A stretch of 22,029 nucleotides of DNA from Dehalococcoidales bacterium (GCA_030672225.1 DAOVGW010000017.1:1-22029); one strand, 5' to 3'. Counted from the stretch's first letter, positions 1 through 7,021 are shown. Program-made: numbers and translations. The notes: a model not told the origin generated them from the letters alone.

Positions 1-5
1 AATAT

Positions 6-58
6 CTTCCCCTTCCCAGGGGGAAGGGGATAAAGGGGATGGGGTTACCTTATAAAAA
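6..58 (+). repeat. G-rich palindromic dispersed repeat, copy 1
   Basis: A 9-bp inverted repeat (arms 9-17 and 21-29, CCCCTTCCC/GGGAAGGGG) is followed by a G-rich tail reading ATAAAGGGGATGGGGTTACC. The layout, a C/G-rich palindrome then a GGGGATNNAGGGG-type tail, matches the copies at 841-919 and 4393-4471 although the arms differ. It looks like a small non-coding dispersed repeat. It could also form a hairpin in RNA. Confidence 0.6.
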
Positions 59-76
59 ATAAAACCTATATCATCT

Positions 77-120
77 CTTGAGATTGCTTTGTCGCTGACG
101 CTCCTCGCAAAGACATGAGG
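77..120. repeat. REP-like dispersed element (GAGATTGCTT...CTCCTCGCAA type)
   Basis: The segment contains GAGATTGCTTTGTCGC and then CGCTCCTCGCAAAGACATGA. From general knowledge this resembles short intergenic repeats of the form TCATTGCGAGGAGCG...GCAATCTC that are scattered through many bacterial genomes. It is the only full copy in the window, so repetitive status rests on that resemblance and needs a whole-genome check. Confidence 0.45.
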
Positions 121-126
121 CTAGAC

Positions 127-154
127 TAAAGGGGATGGGGTTACCTTATAAAAA
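127..154 (+). repeat. 28-bp exact direct repeat of the copy 1 tail
   Basis: Bases 127-154 are identical to 31-58 (28 of 28), beginning TAAAGGGGATGGGG and ending TTATAAAAA. The two copies flank 68 bp that contain the REP-like element. The second copy ends only 8 bases before the ATG at 163, so it forms most of that gene's upstream region. It includes a TATAAA (147-152) that could serve as a -10 box, but no convincing -35 box is seen. Confidence 0.75.
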
Positions 155-162
155 CTAAAAAA

Positions 163-831
163 ATGGAAAAGGTGCTCTTTTGCTGGAGTGGCGGCAAGGA
201 TAGCGCTATTGCCCTTTACGAAATTCAGAAAAGTAAAAAGTACGAAGTAGTATCGCTACTAACCACAATAACAGAGGGTTACGACAGGATTAGTATGCAT
301 GGTGTTCGCCGGATTTTGGTTGAGCAGCAGGCAAAGTCGCTGGGTTTACCCATTGAAGAAGTATTTATCTCTAAGACCTCTTCCAATGAAGAATACGAGT
401 CTAAGATGAGAGAAGTCCTTACCAGGTTCAAACAAGGCGGAGTCTCCTCGACAGTTTTCGGCGATGTCTTTCTGGAAGGGGTAAGGAAATACCGTGAGGA
501 TAACTTGTTAAAGCTGGGCATGAAGGGACTCTTCCCGATATGGGGCAGGAATACTGCTGAGCTTACCAGGACATTTATAGACCTGGGCTTTCAGGCTATA
601 ATCACCTGTGTTGATTCAAAGGTTCTGAATAAGGGATTTTTGGGCAGGGTGATTGATAAACATTTTTTAGATGAGCTTCCACCCAATGTTGACCCTGCCG
701 GTGAAAATGGAGAGTTTCATTCTTTCGTATTTGATGGACCGATATTTGGGGAGAGGATTGCCTATACCTTGGGGAAACAAGTGTTAAGGGATTCATTTTA
801 CTTTTGTGATTTATTACCGGTAAAAATCTAA
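163..831 (+). CDS. DUF71 / diphthine-ammonia-ligase-like ATP pyrophosphatase
   Basis: This is a 222-residue cytoplasmic protein of the adenine-nucleotide alpha-hydrolase fold. The PP-loop SGGKDS is at residues 9-14. The family-typical stretch GDVFLEGVRKYRED follows at 100-113, PIWG at 125-128 and the C-terminal signature DPAGENGEFHSF at 177-188. In eukaryotes and archaea this family amidates diphthine on EF-2 using ATP and ammonium. Bacteria lack diphthamide, so the substrate here is unknown. The start is ATG with no clear ribosome binding site in front, because an A-rich stretch and a repeat tail precede it. It stands alone: 86 bp with another repeat separate it from the next gene, and no partner is evident. 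The family assignment is firm and the function is open. Confidence 0.85.
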   Translation: MEKVLFCWSGGKDSAIALYEIQKSKKYEVVSLLTTITEGYDRISMHGVRRILVEQQAKSLGLPIEEVFISKTSSNEEYESKMREVLTRFKQGGVSSTVFGDVFLEGVRKYREDNLLKLGMKGLFPIWGRNTAELTRTFIDLGFQAIITCVDSKVLNKGFLGRVIDKHFLDELPPNVDPAGENGEFHSFVFDGPIFGERIAYTLGKQVLRDSFYFCDLLPVKI

Positions 832-840
832 AGGGGAGTC

Positions 841-919
841 TTAGGGGGCGAAGCCCCTCTTATATAACTACCGCCCCCTCTCCTTTGAAGGAGAGGGGGA
901 TACAGGGGGTGAGGTAGAT
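841..919 (+). repeat. G-rich palindromic dispersed repeat, copy with two hairpins
   Basis: Hairpin 1 lies at 843-858 (GGGGC/GCCCC around GAA). About 15 bases later comes a perfect 12-bp inverted repeat, arms 874-885 and 888-899 around a TG centre, then a tail CAGGGGGTGAGGTAGAT. The minus-strand copy at 4393-4471 has the same order of parts with different bases in the first hairpin. The element fills the gap between the DUF71 gene and the phosphohexomutase and runs into the latter's 5' end. Confidence 0.8.
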
Positions 920-2345
920 TAAAAATCCTATTAAATTCGGCACCGATGGCTGGCGGGGGATTATCGCCCAGGATTTTACCTTTGATAATGTGAGTATCTG
1001 CGCCCAGGCGGTAGCTGACTATTTAAAACAAACGGGACTTGCCAGCCGCGGGCTGCTAGTCGGCTATGATACCCGCTTTGCCTCCGAGGACTTTGCCCAA
1101 GCCGCCGCCGAGGTGGTTGCCGCTAGCGGCATAAAGGTATACCTTTGCTCCAAGGCAACCCCGACACCAGTGGTGAGCTATGGCGTTAAAGCTCAAGGGG
1201 CAGGAGGAGCTATCGTTATAACTGCCAGCCACAACCCGCCCCAGTGGAATGGCTTCAAGTACAAATCCGAGACCGGTACCAGCGCTCCAACTGAAGCTAT
1301 TGCTGCACTGGAGAAGAACATCACCCAAATCCTTGCCACCGGCAAGATAAACCAGATACCCTTGGCTTCAGCCCTGAAACAGGGGCTGGTCGAATACATT
1401 GACCTGGCACCAGCCTACCTGAAACAGATAACCAAGCTCATTGACCTCAGTGAGCTACGAAAAGCCAGGCTCAAGATAGTGGTTGACGCTATGTATGGGA
1501 CTGGCACCGGCTACTTCGGAATGCTCTTAGGCGGTGGCTCAAGCGAGCTAATAGAGATAAATAGTGAGCGCAACCCTATTTTCCCAGGGATGAAACAGCC
1601 TGAGCCAATTGCCCAAAATTTAGCCAAGTTAAAAGCCAAGGTTAAAGAAGAGAAGGCCAGTGTTGGCATTGCTACTGATGGTGACGCTGACCGCCTTGGT
1701 ATCATAGATGAAAAGGGGAACTTCCTGACCCAGCTTCAGGTCTTTGCCCTGCTCGCCCTTTATATGCTTGAAGTACGAGGGGAGCGAGGCGCCATCGTCA
1801 AAACACTCACCACCACCAGCATGCTCAACCGCCTGGGTGAAATATTTAATGTGCCGATTCGCGAGACACCGGTGGGCTTTAAGTACGTTGCCCCGATAAT
1901 GCTAGAGAGAAACGCTCTCATTGGCGGGGAGGAGAGCGGTGGCTATGGCTTCCGTGGTCATATGCCGGAGCGTGATGGCATCCTGGCTGGGCTTTACTTC
2001 CTTGGCCTGATGGTTAAGACCGGCAAGACCCCATCCCAACTCCTTGAGCACCTGTTCAGCAAAGTGGGTCCCCATCACTACCAGCGTGTAGATATAGAGT
2101 TCCCTGAAGAGGAGCGCCAGAAGATAACCAGTCGCCTCAAGGATAGTTCTCCCCAGTCTCTTGATGGAGTGAAAGTGGTAAAAAGGGATACCTTCGACGG
2201 CTTCCGCTTTACCCTGGCCGACACCAGCTGGCTGCTCATCAGGTTTTCGGGAACTGAGCCGCTACTAAGAATCTATGCCGAAAGCGATAGCCCGGCCCGG
2301 GTAGAAAGGCTGCTTGAACTAGGCAAGGAATTAGCCGGGGTGTAA
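918..2345 (+). CDS. Phosphoglucomutase/phosphomannomutase (alpha-D-phosphohexomutase)
   Basis: This enzyme interconverts hexose 1- and 6-phosphates through a phosphoserine. Numbered from 918 (475 residues), the phosphate-binding GTDGWRG is at 8-14, the catalytic TASHNP at 102-107 with Ser104, the metal-binding DGDADR at 254-259, the sugar-recognition GEESGG at 337-342 and the phosphate-binding RFSGTEP near 442-448. These represent all four domains of the family. The first ordinary start in frame is GTG at 990, which would drop the GTDGWRG motif. The reading frame is open back to ATT at 918, directly after a TAG stop at 915-917. I extended it because residues 5-24 are clearly conserved family sequence. 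ATT at 918 or 930 would be an unusual start, and a damaged 5' end is the alternative. The cupin gene follows after 9 bp. The exact substrate (glucose or mannose) cannot be told. Confidence 0.85.
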   Translation: MKNPIKFGTDGWRGIIAQDFTFDNVSICAQAVADYLKQTGLASRGLLVGYDTRFASEDFAQAAAEVVAASGIKVYLCSKATPTPVVSYGVKAQGAGGAIVITASHNPPQWNGFKYKSETGTSAPTEAIAALEKNITQILATGKINQIPLASALKQGLVEYIDLAPAYLKQITKLIDLSELRKARLKIVVDAMYGTGTGYFGMLLGGGSSELIEINSERNPIFPGMKQPEPIAQNLAKLKAKVKEEKASVGIATDGDADRLGIIDEKGNFLTQLQVFALLALYMLEVRGERGAIVKTLTTTSMLNRLGEIFNVPIRETPVGFKYVAPIMLERNALIGGEESGGYGFRGHMPERDGILAGLYFLGLMVKTGKTPSQLLEHLFSKVGPHHYQRVDIEFPEEERQKITSRLKDSSPQSLDGVKVVKRDTFDGFRFTLADTSWLLIRFSGTEPLLRIYAESDSPARVERLLELGKELAGV

Positions 2346-2354
2346 GGAGTAGCG

Positions 2355-2720
2355 TTGAGCACAGAAGATAGACTTCCCCAAAAAACAGAAAAGCCGTGGG
2401 GATACGAGCTACTGTTTGCCCGGACCCCGAAGTATGCCGGTAAGGTAATCTTTGTTAAAAAGGGACACCGGCTCAGCCTTCAATATCACAAAAAGAAGGA
2501 CGAAAGTATGTATATATATAAAGGGAAGGTGCGGATAGAAATTGAAGGAAGTGATGGCCGCATGGTATCAACCATAGCTGAGCCCGGTTACAGTATAAGA
2601 ATCCCTCCCTCAACCAAGCACCGCCTGGAGGCTATAGAGGACACCACCCTTCTTGAGGTATCCACCCCGGAACTGGAAGACGTGGTCAGAGTGGAAGATG
2701 ACTACAGACGAGCCAAGTAG
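2355..2720 (+). CDS. Cupin-domain protein, mannose-6-phosphate isomerase type II-like
   Basis: A 121-residue single-domain cupin. Motif 1 is LQYHKKKDE at residues 42-50, with His45 and Glu50 as likely metal ligands. Motif 2 is IPPSTKHRLEA at 83-93 with His89. The opening PWGYE and the end STPELEDVVRVEDDY are typical of the cupin found at the C-terminus of type II mannose-6-phosphate isomerase / mannose-1-phosphate guanylyltransferase fusions and of small stand-alone relatives. The start is TTG, chosen because TAAGGAG at 2343-2349, overlapping the mutase stop, lies 5 bases ahead. The pairing with a phosphohexomutase suggests work on the same hexose-phosphate or nucleotide-sugar route, an inference from context. 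It ends convergently with rpsI, 58 bp away. Confidence 0.82.
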   Translation: MSTEDRLPQKTEKPWGYELLFARTPKYAGKVIFVKKGHRLSLQYHKKKDESMYIYKGKVRIEIEGSDGRMVSTIAEPGYSIRIPPSTKHRLEAIEDTTLLEVSTPELEDVVRVEDDYRRAK

Positions 2721-2778
2721 AGACTGCACGAGCCACTACCTGGCAATGCTATACGAAAGATTGCATAGCTTACAGCCT

Positions 2779-3174
2779 TTACCTCTTAGTATATTGAGGC
2801 GCTTTGCGGGCGCGTTTTAAGCCGGGCTTCTTTCTCTCTTTAATCCGCGAGTCCCGGGTGAGCAGTCCGTTCTGCCTGAGTGCCGGCCTGAGGTTCTCGT
2901 CTGCCTTTAGCAGGGCTCGGCTAATGCCGTGAGCAATAGCGTTACACTGTCCCGCTATACCGCCGCCGATTACCTTAATCACAGCGTTGTACCTGCCGAC
3001 AGTATCGGTTGCCAGAAATGGCTGCATTATCGTCTGACGATGGGCAAGGCGGTTGAATACTTCATCATAGGGGGCATTATTTATAGTTATAGAGCCATCC
3101 CCAGGTAGTAGCCTTACCTTAGCCATCGCTGACTTACGCTTGCCTGTCCCGTAAAAATAGGTTTCCTTTGCCAA
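2779..3174 (-). CDS. rpsI: 30S ribosomal protein S9
   Basis: S9 is a small-subunit protein whose basic C-terminal tail reaches the P-site tRNA. The 131-residue product opens with the conserved YGTGKRKSAMAKVRL and ends with the conserved KKPGLKRARKAPQYTKR. The invariant last residues KR are present. The start is TTG, giving MAKETYFYGTG, with AGAGGGA as a ribosome binding site about 7 bases upstream. It follows rplM by 12 bp in the usual L13-S9 order and is the last gene of the minus-strand block. Confidence 0.97.
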   Translation of the reverse strand: MAKETYFYGTGKRKSAMAKVRLLPGDGSITINNAPYDEVFNRLAHRQTIMQPFLATDTVGRYNAVIKVIGGGIAGQCNAIAHGISRALLKADENLRPALRQNGLLTRDSRIKERKKPGLKRARKAPQYTKR

Positions 3175-3186
3175 GATAGTCCCTCT

Positions 3187-3624
3187 CTAGTTTCCAGCCG
3201 GCGTGATGCCAGCTTTAGTCTGACTCAGATGAGGATGAGCATCACCGACATAGACCTTGAGCTTTTTCATCATGCTCTTCCTCAAGCGATTATTGGGTAA
3301 CATTCCCCTGACGGCATGTTCAACCACCCAGGTGGGTTTGCTCTCAAGCATCTTCTCAAAGCTGGTGCTCTTAAGCCCGCCTGGATACCCTGAGTGCCTG
3401 TAATAGAGCTTCTGCTTCGCCTTATTACCGGTAACACGAACCTTATCAGCGTTGATAACGACGACAAAGTCACCGATATCCAGATGACGGCTGAACATTG
3501 GCTTATGCTTACCCATGAGCAGCTTAGCTACATCGGTGGCTATGTTGCCTAAAACTTTGTCCCTGGCATCAATAACATGCCATTCACGCTTAATCTCGGA
3601 AGCCTTAACACTATAGGTTTTCAT
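3187..3624 (-). CDS. rplM: 50S ribosomal protein L13
   Basis: L13 is an early-assembly large-subunit protein. The 145-residue product carries the family landmarks WHVIDARDKVLG near the start, INADKVRVTGNK in the middle and AVRGMLPNN followed by KLKVYVGDAHPH near the end. I chose ATG at 3624 (MKTYSVKASEIKREW) because it matches the usual N-terminus and GGTGA lies 8 bases upstream. ATG at 3630, GTG at 3636 and TTG at 3639 are also in frame. From 3624 the gene overlaps the truA stop by 14 nt, which suggests translational coupling. Confidence 0.97.
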   Translation of the reverse strand: MKTYSVKASEIKREWHVIDARDKVLGNIATDVAKLLMGKHKPMFSRHLDIGDFVVVINADKVRVTGNKAKQKLYYRHSGYPGGLKSTSFEKMLESKPTWVVEHAVRGMLPNNRLRKSMMKKLKVYVGDAHPHLSQTKAGITPAGN

Positions 3625-4375
3625 TGCCATTTTCACCAAAATGGTTTTTATAATTTACTTTCATAAGGCACAGCCCACGGGCGGGAGCAGTTGCCCCTGC
3701 CAGAGCGGGCTTTTTCGCCTCTATTATACTATGAAACTCCCCAGCCGTCATCTTACCCAGACCAACTCTGACGAGAGCACCTACTGTGTTGCGCACTTGA
3801 TGAGTCAAGAAGGAGTTAGCCACCATATTAAAAACAACCAGTTCTCCGTCCTTTTCCACTTTGGCCTGATATACTCTTCGCCATGTGCTCTTTAACTCCG
3901 CCCCCGCACCAGTGGCAAAAGAAGCAAAGTCATGCTCCCCGATTAGAGCCTGAGCCGCCCGATTCATGGCCAAAATATCTAGCTTCCCGGTAACCAGGTG
4001 GCAAAAGCCGGCTCTTATTGGAGACCGTACTGAGCTATTCAATATATAGTAGTTATACTCACGGCTGAGGGCATGGCGCCTAACATTAAAAGCATCACTA
4101 ACTCGGTGCGCCGCCTTAACGGCAATATCCCTGGGTAAATAGTGGTTTAAACCACTGGCAAATGTCTGTGGTGTAAGTAATGACTTCATCCTGAAACTAA
4201 TTACCTGCCCCAGGGCATGAACCCCGCTGTCGGTTCGGCTGGCAGCGAGCACCCTGACCCGCTCACCGGTAAGCTTAAGAAGCGCCTTCTCTATCCCACC
4301 CTGAATGGTAGGTAGATTTGCCTGTAGCTGGAATCCATAGTAGCCGCTGCCGTCGTACTCCATAATCAATGCCAT
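3611..4375 (-). CDS. truA: tRNA pseudouridine(38-40) synthase TruA
   Basis: TruA isomerises uridines 38-40 in the tRNA anticodon stem-loop. Taken from ATG at 4375, the protein has 254 residues, normal for the family. It begins MALIMEYDGSGYYGFQ as TruA proteins do. The catalytic Asp49 lies in RTDSGVHALGQV. Later landmarks are the SREYNYYI region and LTHQVRNTVGALVRVG. The frame is open upstream to an ATG at 4513 that overlaps the rplQ stop as ATGA, but those 46 extra residues would be translated repeat sequence (4393-4471) with no family resemblance. No strong ribosome binding site precedes 4375. ATG at 4411 and GTG at 4402 are other candidates. Placement between rplQ and rplM is the common arrangement. 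Confidence 0.93.
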   Translation of the reverse strand: MALIMEYDGSGYYGFQLQANLPTIQGGIEKALLKLTGERVRVLAASRTDSGVHALGQVISFRMKSLLTPQTFASGLNHYLPRDIAVKAAHRVSDAFNVRRHALSREYNYYILNSSVRSPIRAGFCHLVTGKLDILAMNRAAQALIGEHDFASFATGAGAELKSTWRRVYQAKVEKDGELVVFNMVANSFLTHQVRNTVGALVRVGLGKMTAGEFHSIIEAKKPALAGATAPARGLCLMKVNYKNHFGENGNENL

Positions 4376-4392
4376 CTTGGTGAGATTGCTTA

Positions 4393-4471
4393 TCAACCTC
4401 ACCCCCTGCATCCCACTCTCCTTCAAAGGAGACGGGAAAAGATTATTTTTGAAGGGGCTTTGCCCCTTCAA
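4393..4471 (-). repeat. G-rich palindromic dispersed repeat between rplQ and truA
   Basis: Read on the minus strand it has a 10-bp hairpin (4449-4471, TTGAAGGGGC/GCCCCTTCAA around a 3-base loop), about 16 bases of spacer, a palindrome TCTCCTTTGAAGGAGA (4417-4432) and a tail GGGATGCAGGGGGTGAGGT. This is the same part order as the plus-strand copy at 841-919, and TCTCCTTTGAAGGAGA is shared exactly. It occupies most of the 134-nt rplQ-truA gap, and its tail points at the truA start. Confidence 0.8.
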
Positions 4472-4509
4472 TCTACCCCTAATAGATAACTTCTCCTTGG
4501 TAAATCCTA

Positions 4510-4863
4510 TCATTCCACCAACTCAAGGCGAACCATAGCCGCCCCATCCCCCAAGCGGCGCCCAAGTTTTGTCAGCCGGGTATAGCCGCCTAGGCGTTCG
4601 GCAAATCTTGGAGCCAGGTCATCAAATACCTTGTTAACCACCTTCTTATCAAAAATGAAGGCTATCGCCTGGCGACGGGAGCTAAGCCCGCCTTCCTTGC
4701 CCAGGGTTATCATCTTTTCTGCCAGGCCGCGCACTTCCTTAGCCTTGGCCTCAGTAGTGGTAATCTTCTCATAGTCCAAAAGGTCGGTCACCAGGTTACG
4801 ATACAGCGCCCGGCGGTGACTTGATGACCTGCCTAACCCTCTACCCGCTACCTTATGCCTCAT
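4510..4863 (-). CDS. rplQ: 50S ribosomal protein L17
   Basis: L17 sits near the polypeptide exit tunnel of the large subunit. The 117-residue product opens MRHKVAGRGLGRSSSHRRAL, which is diagnostic, and ends with the conserved YTRLTKLGRRLGDGAAM then VRLELVE. The start is ATG with GGTGAGG about 5 bases upstream. It is 91 nt downstream of rpoA, the usual order. Its TGA stop overlaps an ATG (ATGA), but the reading frame beginning there is probably not the real truA start. Confidence 0.97.
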   Translation of the reverse strand: MRHKVAGRGLGRSSSHRRALYRNLVTDLLDYEKITTTEAKAKEVRGLAEKMITLGKEGGLSSRRQAIAFIFDKKVVNKVFDDLAPRFAERLGGYTRLTKLGRRLGDGAAMVRLELVE

Positions 4864-4954
4864 TCTACCCTCACCTTGCCAAATAAAAGAATATAACCCA
4901 TCCTCATCACGCTCACCATCAGATTGCCTTTGGGTAAGCTTCTTATGTCCTTTA

Positions 4955-5953
4955 CTAATCTTCGGCTACATAGCCGACTTTTTCTTCTTTGATTTCCCCC
5001 GGCTGGGTTCCTGTTTCCTCTACTTCAGGAGAAAAAGACAACCCTATTGCCGTAAGACGTTCCTCTAACTCCTGGATTGATCTCTGACCGAAATTCCTTA
5101 GCGAAAGCAACTCCTTCTTCCCTCCACTGATAAGCTCGCCAACAGTAGTGATGCCGGCACGTCTTAAGCAATTCATTGCCCGCACTGACAGGTTTAGTTG
5201 TTCAACAGGCATATTGTATTTATCCTCAGGAATAGCGGCGCGAAGGGCTCTCCTCTCCTCATCTATGCGAGAAACCTGGCCATAATCAATAAACGGGGTC
5301 AATTGCTCAAGCAAAATACCAGCACTCTGAATAAGGGCACCTTCTGGTGATATAGAGCCGTCGGTCCACACTTCCAGATACAGCCGCTCCTGGCTGATCT
5401 CTTGGCCAACATGAATCGGCTCAATAGCAAAATTGACCTTTCGCACCGGTGTAAAAAGGGCATCCACCGGAATCGTCCCTACCGGTAGATCATCGCTGGA
5501 CCCAGCCGTCCTGTAACCTGTACCCAGCTCAACATCAAATTCCACATAAAGTCTGGCTTCAGGCGAATCCAACGTGGCTAGATAAAGCTCAGGGTTAATA
5601 ATCTCAAAGTCGGTTGATAGCTGAATGTCGGACGCATGAACCTGCCTCTCCCCTTCCACCTCAAGTACCAACTTCGCTGGTTGACTGGAAAGGGGTTTTA
5701 ACCTCAATGCCTTAACATTGAGCAGAAACTCCATGGTGTCTTCTTTTACATAGGGAATGGGAGAGAACTCGTGAGAAAGCCCCTCAATCCGAACCTGGGT
5801 CACCGCTGCCCCGGGAAGATAAGCAAGCAGCACCCGCCGCATAACATTGCCCAGGGTGGTGCCAAGCCCACTCTCCAGGGGGGCAGCCAAAAAGCGCCCA
5901 AAGTTACCCTTGCTTTCAACGCACTCAATCTTAGGTATAGCTAGGTTAGGCAA
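4955..5953 (-). CDS. rpoA: DNA-directed RNA polymerase subunit alpha
   Basis: The alpha subunit dimerises to nucleate RNA polymerase assembly, and its C-terminal domain contacts UP elements and activators. The product has 332 residues. The N-terminal domain (about 1-235) contains the dimerisation and assembly stretch LESGLGTTLGNVMRRVLL (27-44). The helix-hairpin-helix C-terminal domain (about 247-305) contains LNLSVRAMNCLRRAGI and LRNFGQRSIQELEERL. An acidic tail of about 25 residues follows. The start is TTG, chosen because a near-perfect AAGGAGGT (5960-5967) lies 6 bases upstream and MPNLAIPKIECVE is a typical beginning. It lies between rpsD and rplQ as in most bacteria. Confidence 0.97.
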   Translation of the reverse strand: MPNLAIPKIECVESKGNFGRFLAAPLESGLGTTLGNVMRRVLLAYLPGAAVTQVRIEGLSHEFSPIPYVKEDTMEFLLNVKALRLKPLSSQPAKLVLEVEGERQVHASDIQLSTDFEIINPELYLATLDSPEARLYVEFDVELGTGYRTAGSSDDLPVGTIPVDALFTPVRKVNFAIEPIHVGQEISQERLYLEVWTDGSISPEGALIQSAGILLEQLTPFIDYGQVSRIDEERRALRAAIPEDKYNMPVEQLNLSVRAMNCLRRAGITTVGELISGGKKELLSLRNFGQRSIQELEERLTAIGLSFSPEVEETGTQPGEIKEEKVGYVAED

Positions 5954-5959
5954 AGTTCA

Positions 5960-5967
5960 ACCTCCTT
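5960..5967 (-). promoter_or_regulatory. Ribosome binding site of rpoA
   Basis: AAGGAGGT on the minus strand lies 6 bases before the TTG at 5953 and supports the non-ATG start of the RNA polymerase alpha subunit. Confidence 0.8.
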
Positions 5968-5977
5968 ATCAACCAAG

Positions 5978-6601
5978 CTACCGCGAGTAATACTCAACAA
6001 CAGCTGCCACCTCAAATTTAGTCTCAGTATCATCTGGGGTAGGTAACGATAAAACCCGACCAACAAGCTTCTCTTTATCCAGGCTCAACCAGCCGGGAAG
6101 GGTCTTACTCTCAATGCTCTGGGCCAGTTGCTTATAATACTCAGTTCCGGTACTCGCCTCACGCCAGCTAATGGCATCGTCCTCTTTGACCAGGCAGGAG
6201 GGTATGTCGGTCTTGCGCCCATTGAGTATGATATGCCCATGCTGAACTAGTTGGCGGGCTTGAGCTCGGGAGTCAGCGAAACCTAAACGATAGACCACAT
6301 TATCAAGCCGCCTTTCTAAAAGAACCAGTAGATTTTCCCCGGTAATGCCCGGCAGCCTCTCTGCCTCAGCAAAAAACCGTCTAAATTGTCTTTCCAGGAT
6401 GCCATAGCTATAGCGTATCTTTTGTTTTTCCCGAAGCTGCCCGCCGCGGTCAGAAAGACGGCGGCGGCGCTGTGGTGGCGGACCGGGAGGTTTTGGCCGC
6501 TTATCCAGCGTACACTTGGTGATACACTTACTACCCTTAAGCATCAACTTTTCGCCACTACGGCGACATAACCGGCAAACAGCTGCTGTATACCTTGCCA
6601 T
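5978..6601 (-). CDS. rpsD: 30S ribosomal protein S4, zinc-binding form
   Basis: S4 nucleates assembly of the 16S rRNA 5' domain. The 207-residue product has the N-terminal zinc site CRLC at 9-12 with further cysteines at 26 and 30, which marks the zinc-binding variant. The S4 RNA-binding domain follows with LERRLDNVVYRLGFADSRAQ and RQLVQHGHIILNGRK. The end VAAVVEYYSR is typical. The ATG start is 5 nt from the rpsK stop, and the AGGA upstream is rather close. In some bacteria S4 represses its own operon, but no matching leader structure was recognised here. Confidence 0.97.
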   Translation of the reverse strand: MARYTAAVCRLCRRSGEKLMLKGSKCITKCTLDKRPKPPGPPPQRRRRLSDRGGQLREKQKIRYSYGILERQFRRFFAEAERLPGITGENLLVLLERRLDNVVYRLGFADSRAQARQLVQHGHIILNGRKTDIPSCLVKEDDAISWREASTGTEYYKQLAQSIESKTLPGWLSLDKEKLVGRVLSLPTPDDTETKFEVAAVVEYYSR

Positions 6602-6606
6602 CTTTC

Positions 6607-6999
6607 CTAGACTCGCCTCCTTTTAGGTGGCCGACAGCCATTATGCGGGACAGCGGTCACATCCCTGATGCTGGTAATATAAAGGCCGGCACTCTGTAGC
6701 GAGCGAATGGCGGCCTCACGCCCACCACCCGGCCCCTTAACATAAACCTCTACCTGCCGCAAGCCATGCTCCATGGCCTTGCGGGCGGCGCCTTTGGCTG
6801 CCAGTTGCGCCGCATAGGGAGTGCCCTTACGTGAGCCCTTAAAGCCAACTGTCCCTGAGCTTGCCCAGGCAATAACACTGCCCTCAGGGTCGGTGAGGGT
6901 CACCAGGGTATTGTTAAAAGTGGCCTGGATGTAGGCTCTACCTGCCGGAATAGACTTACGTTCCCGCTTCTTTGCCTTGGTTCGTTTCTTCTGTGGCAT
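6607..6999 (-). CDS. rpsK: 30S ribosomal protein S11
   Basis: S11 forms part of the 30S platform that contacts mRNA. The 130-residue product shows the hallmark segments AYIQATFNNTLVTLTDPEG, SSGTVGFKGSRKGTPYAAQ, VYVKGPGGGREAAIRSL and IRDVTAVPHNGCRPPKRRRV. Length and termini are normal. The start is ATG with GGGGGT upstream. It sits 22 nt after rpsM and 5 nt before rpsD in the alpha-operon order. Confidence 0.98.
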   Translation of the reverse strand: MPQKKRTKAKKRERKSIPAGRAYIQATFNNTLVTLTDPEGSVIAWASSGTVGFKGSRKGTPYAAQLAAKGAARKAMEHGLRQVEVYVKGPGGGREAAIRSLQSAGLYITSIRDVTAVPHNGCRPPKRRRV

Positions 7000-7021
7000 T
7001 CACTACCCCCTAAATATAAAC

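Noticed and set aside
122..152. Sigma-70-type promoter (TAGACT ... TATAAA) before the DUF71 gene
   Set aside because: The -35 match is poor and the spacing is 19 bases. The TATAAA belongs to a repeat also present at 31-58.
843..899. Palindromes considered as a CRISPR or a rho-independent terminator of the DUF71 gene
   Set aside because: There is no regular array of repeats and spacers, no T-run follows the hairpins, and the same composite element occurs at 4393-4471 in another context, which fits a dispersed repeat better.
2721..2778. Possible bidirectional terminator between the convergent cupin and rpsI genes
   Set aside because: Only 5-bp stems (GCAAT/ATTGC or GCTAT/ATAGC) with 12-base loops and no T-run on either strand. 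Too weak to call.
3641..3895. Open frame of 84 codons on the plus strand opposite truA
   Set aside because: It lies wholly antisense to well-recognised truA sequence, shows no family resemblance and is explained as a shadow frame. The same holds for the other antisense frames across the ribosomal block.
4864..4954. Internal promoter or small gene in the rpoA-rplQ gap
   Set aside because: A TATATT is present but no fitting -35 box, and no open frame with family resemblance.
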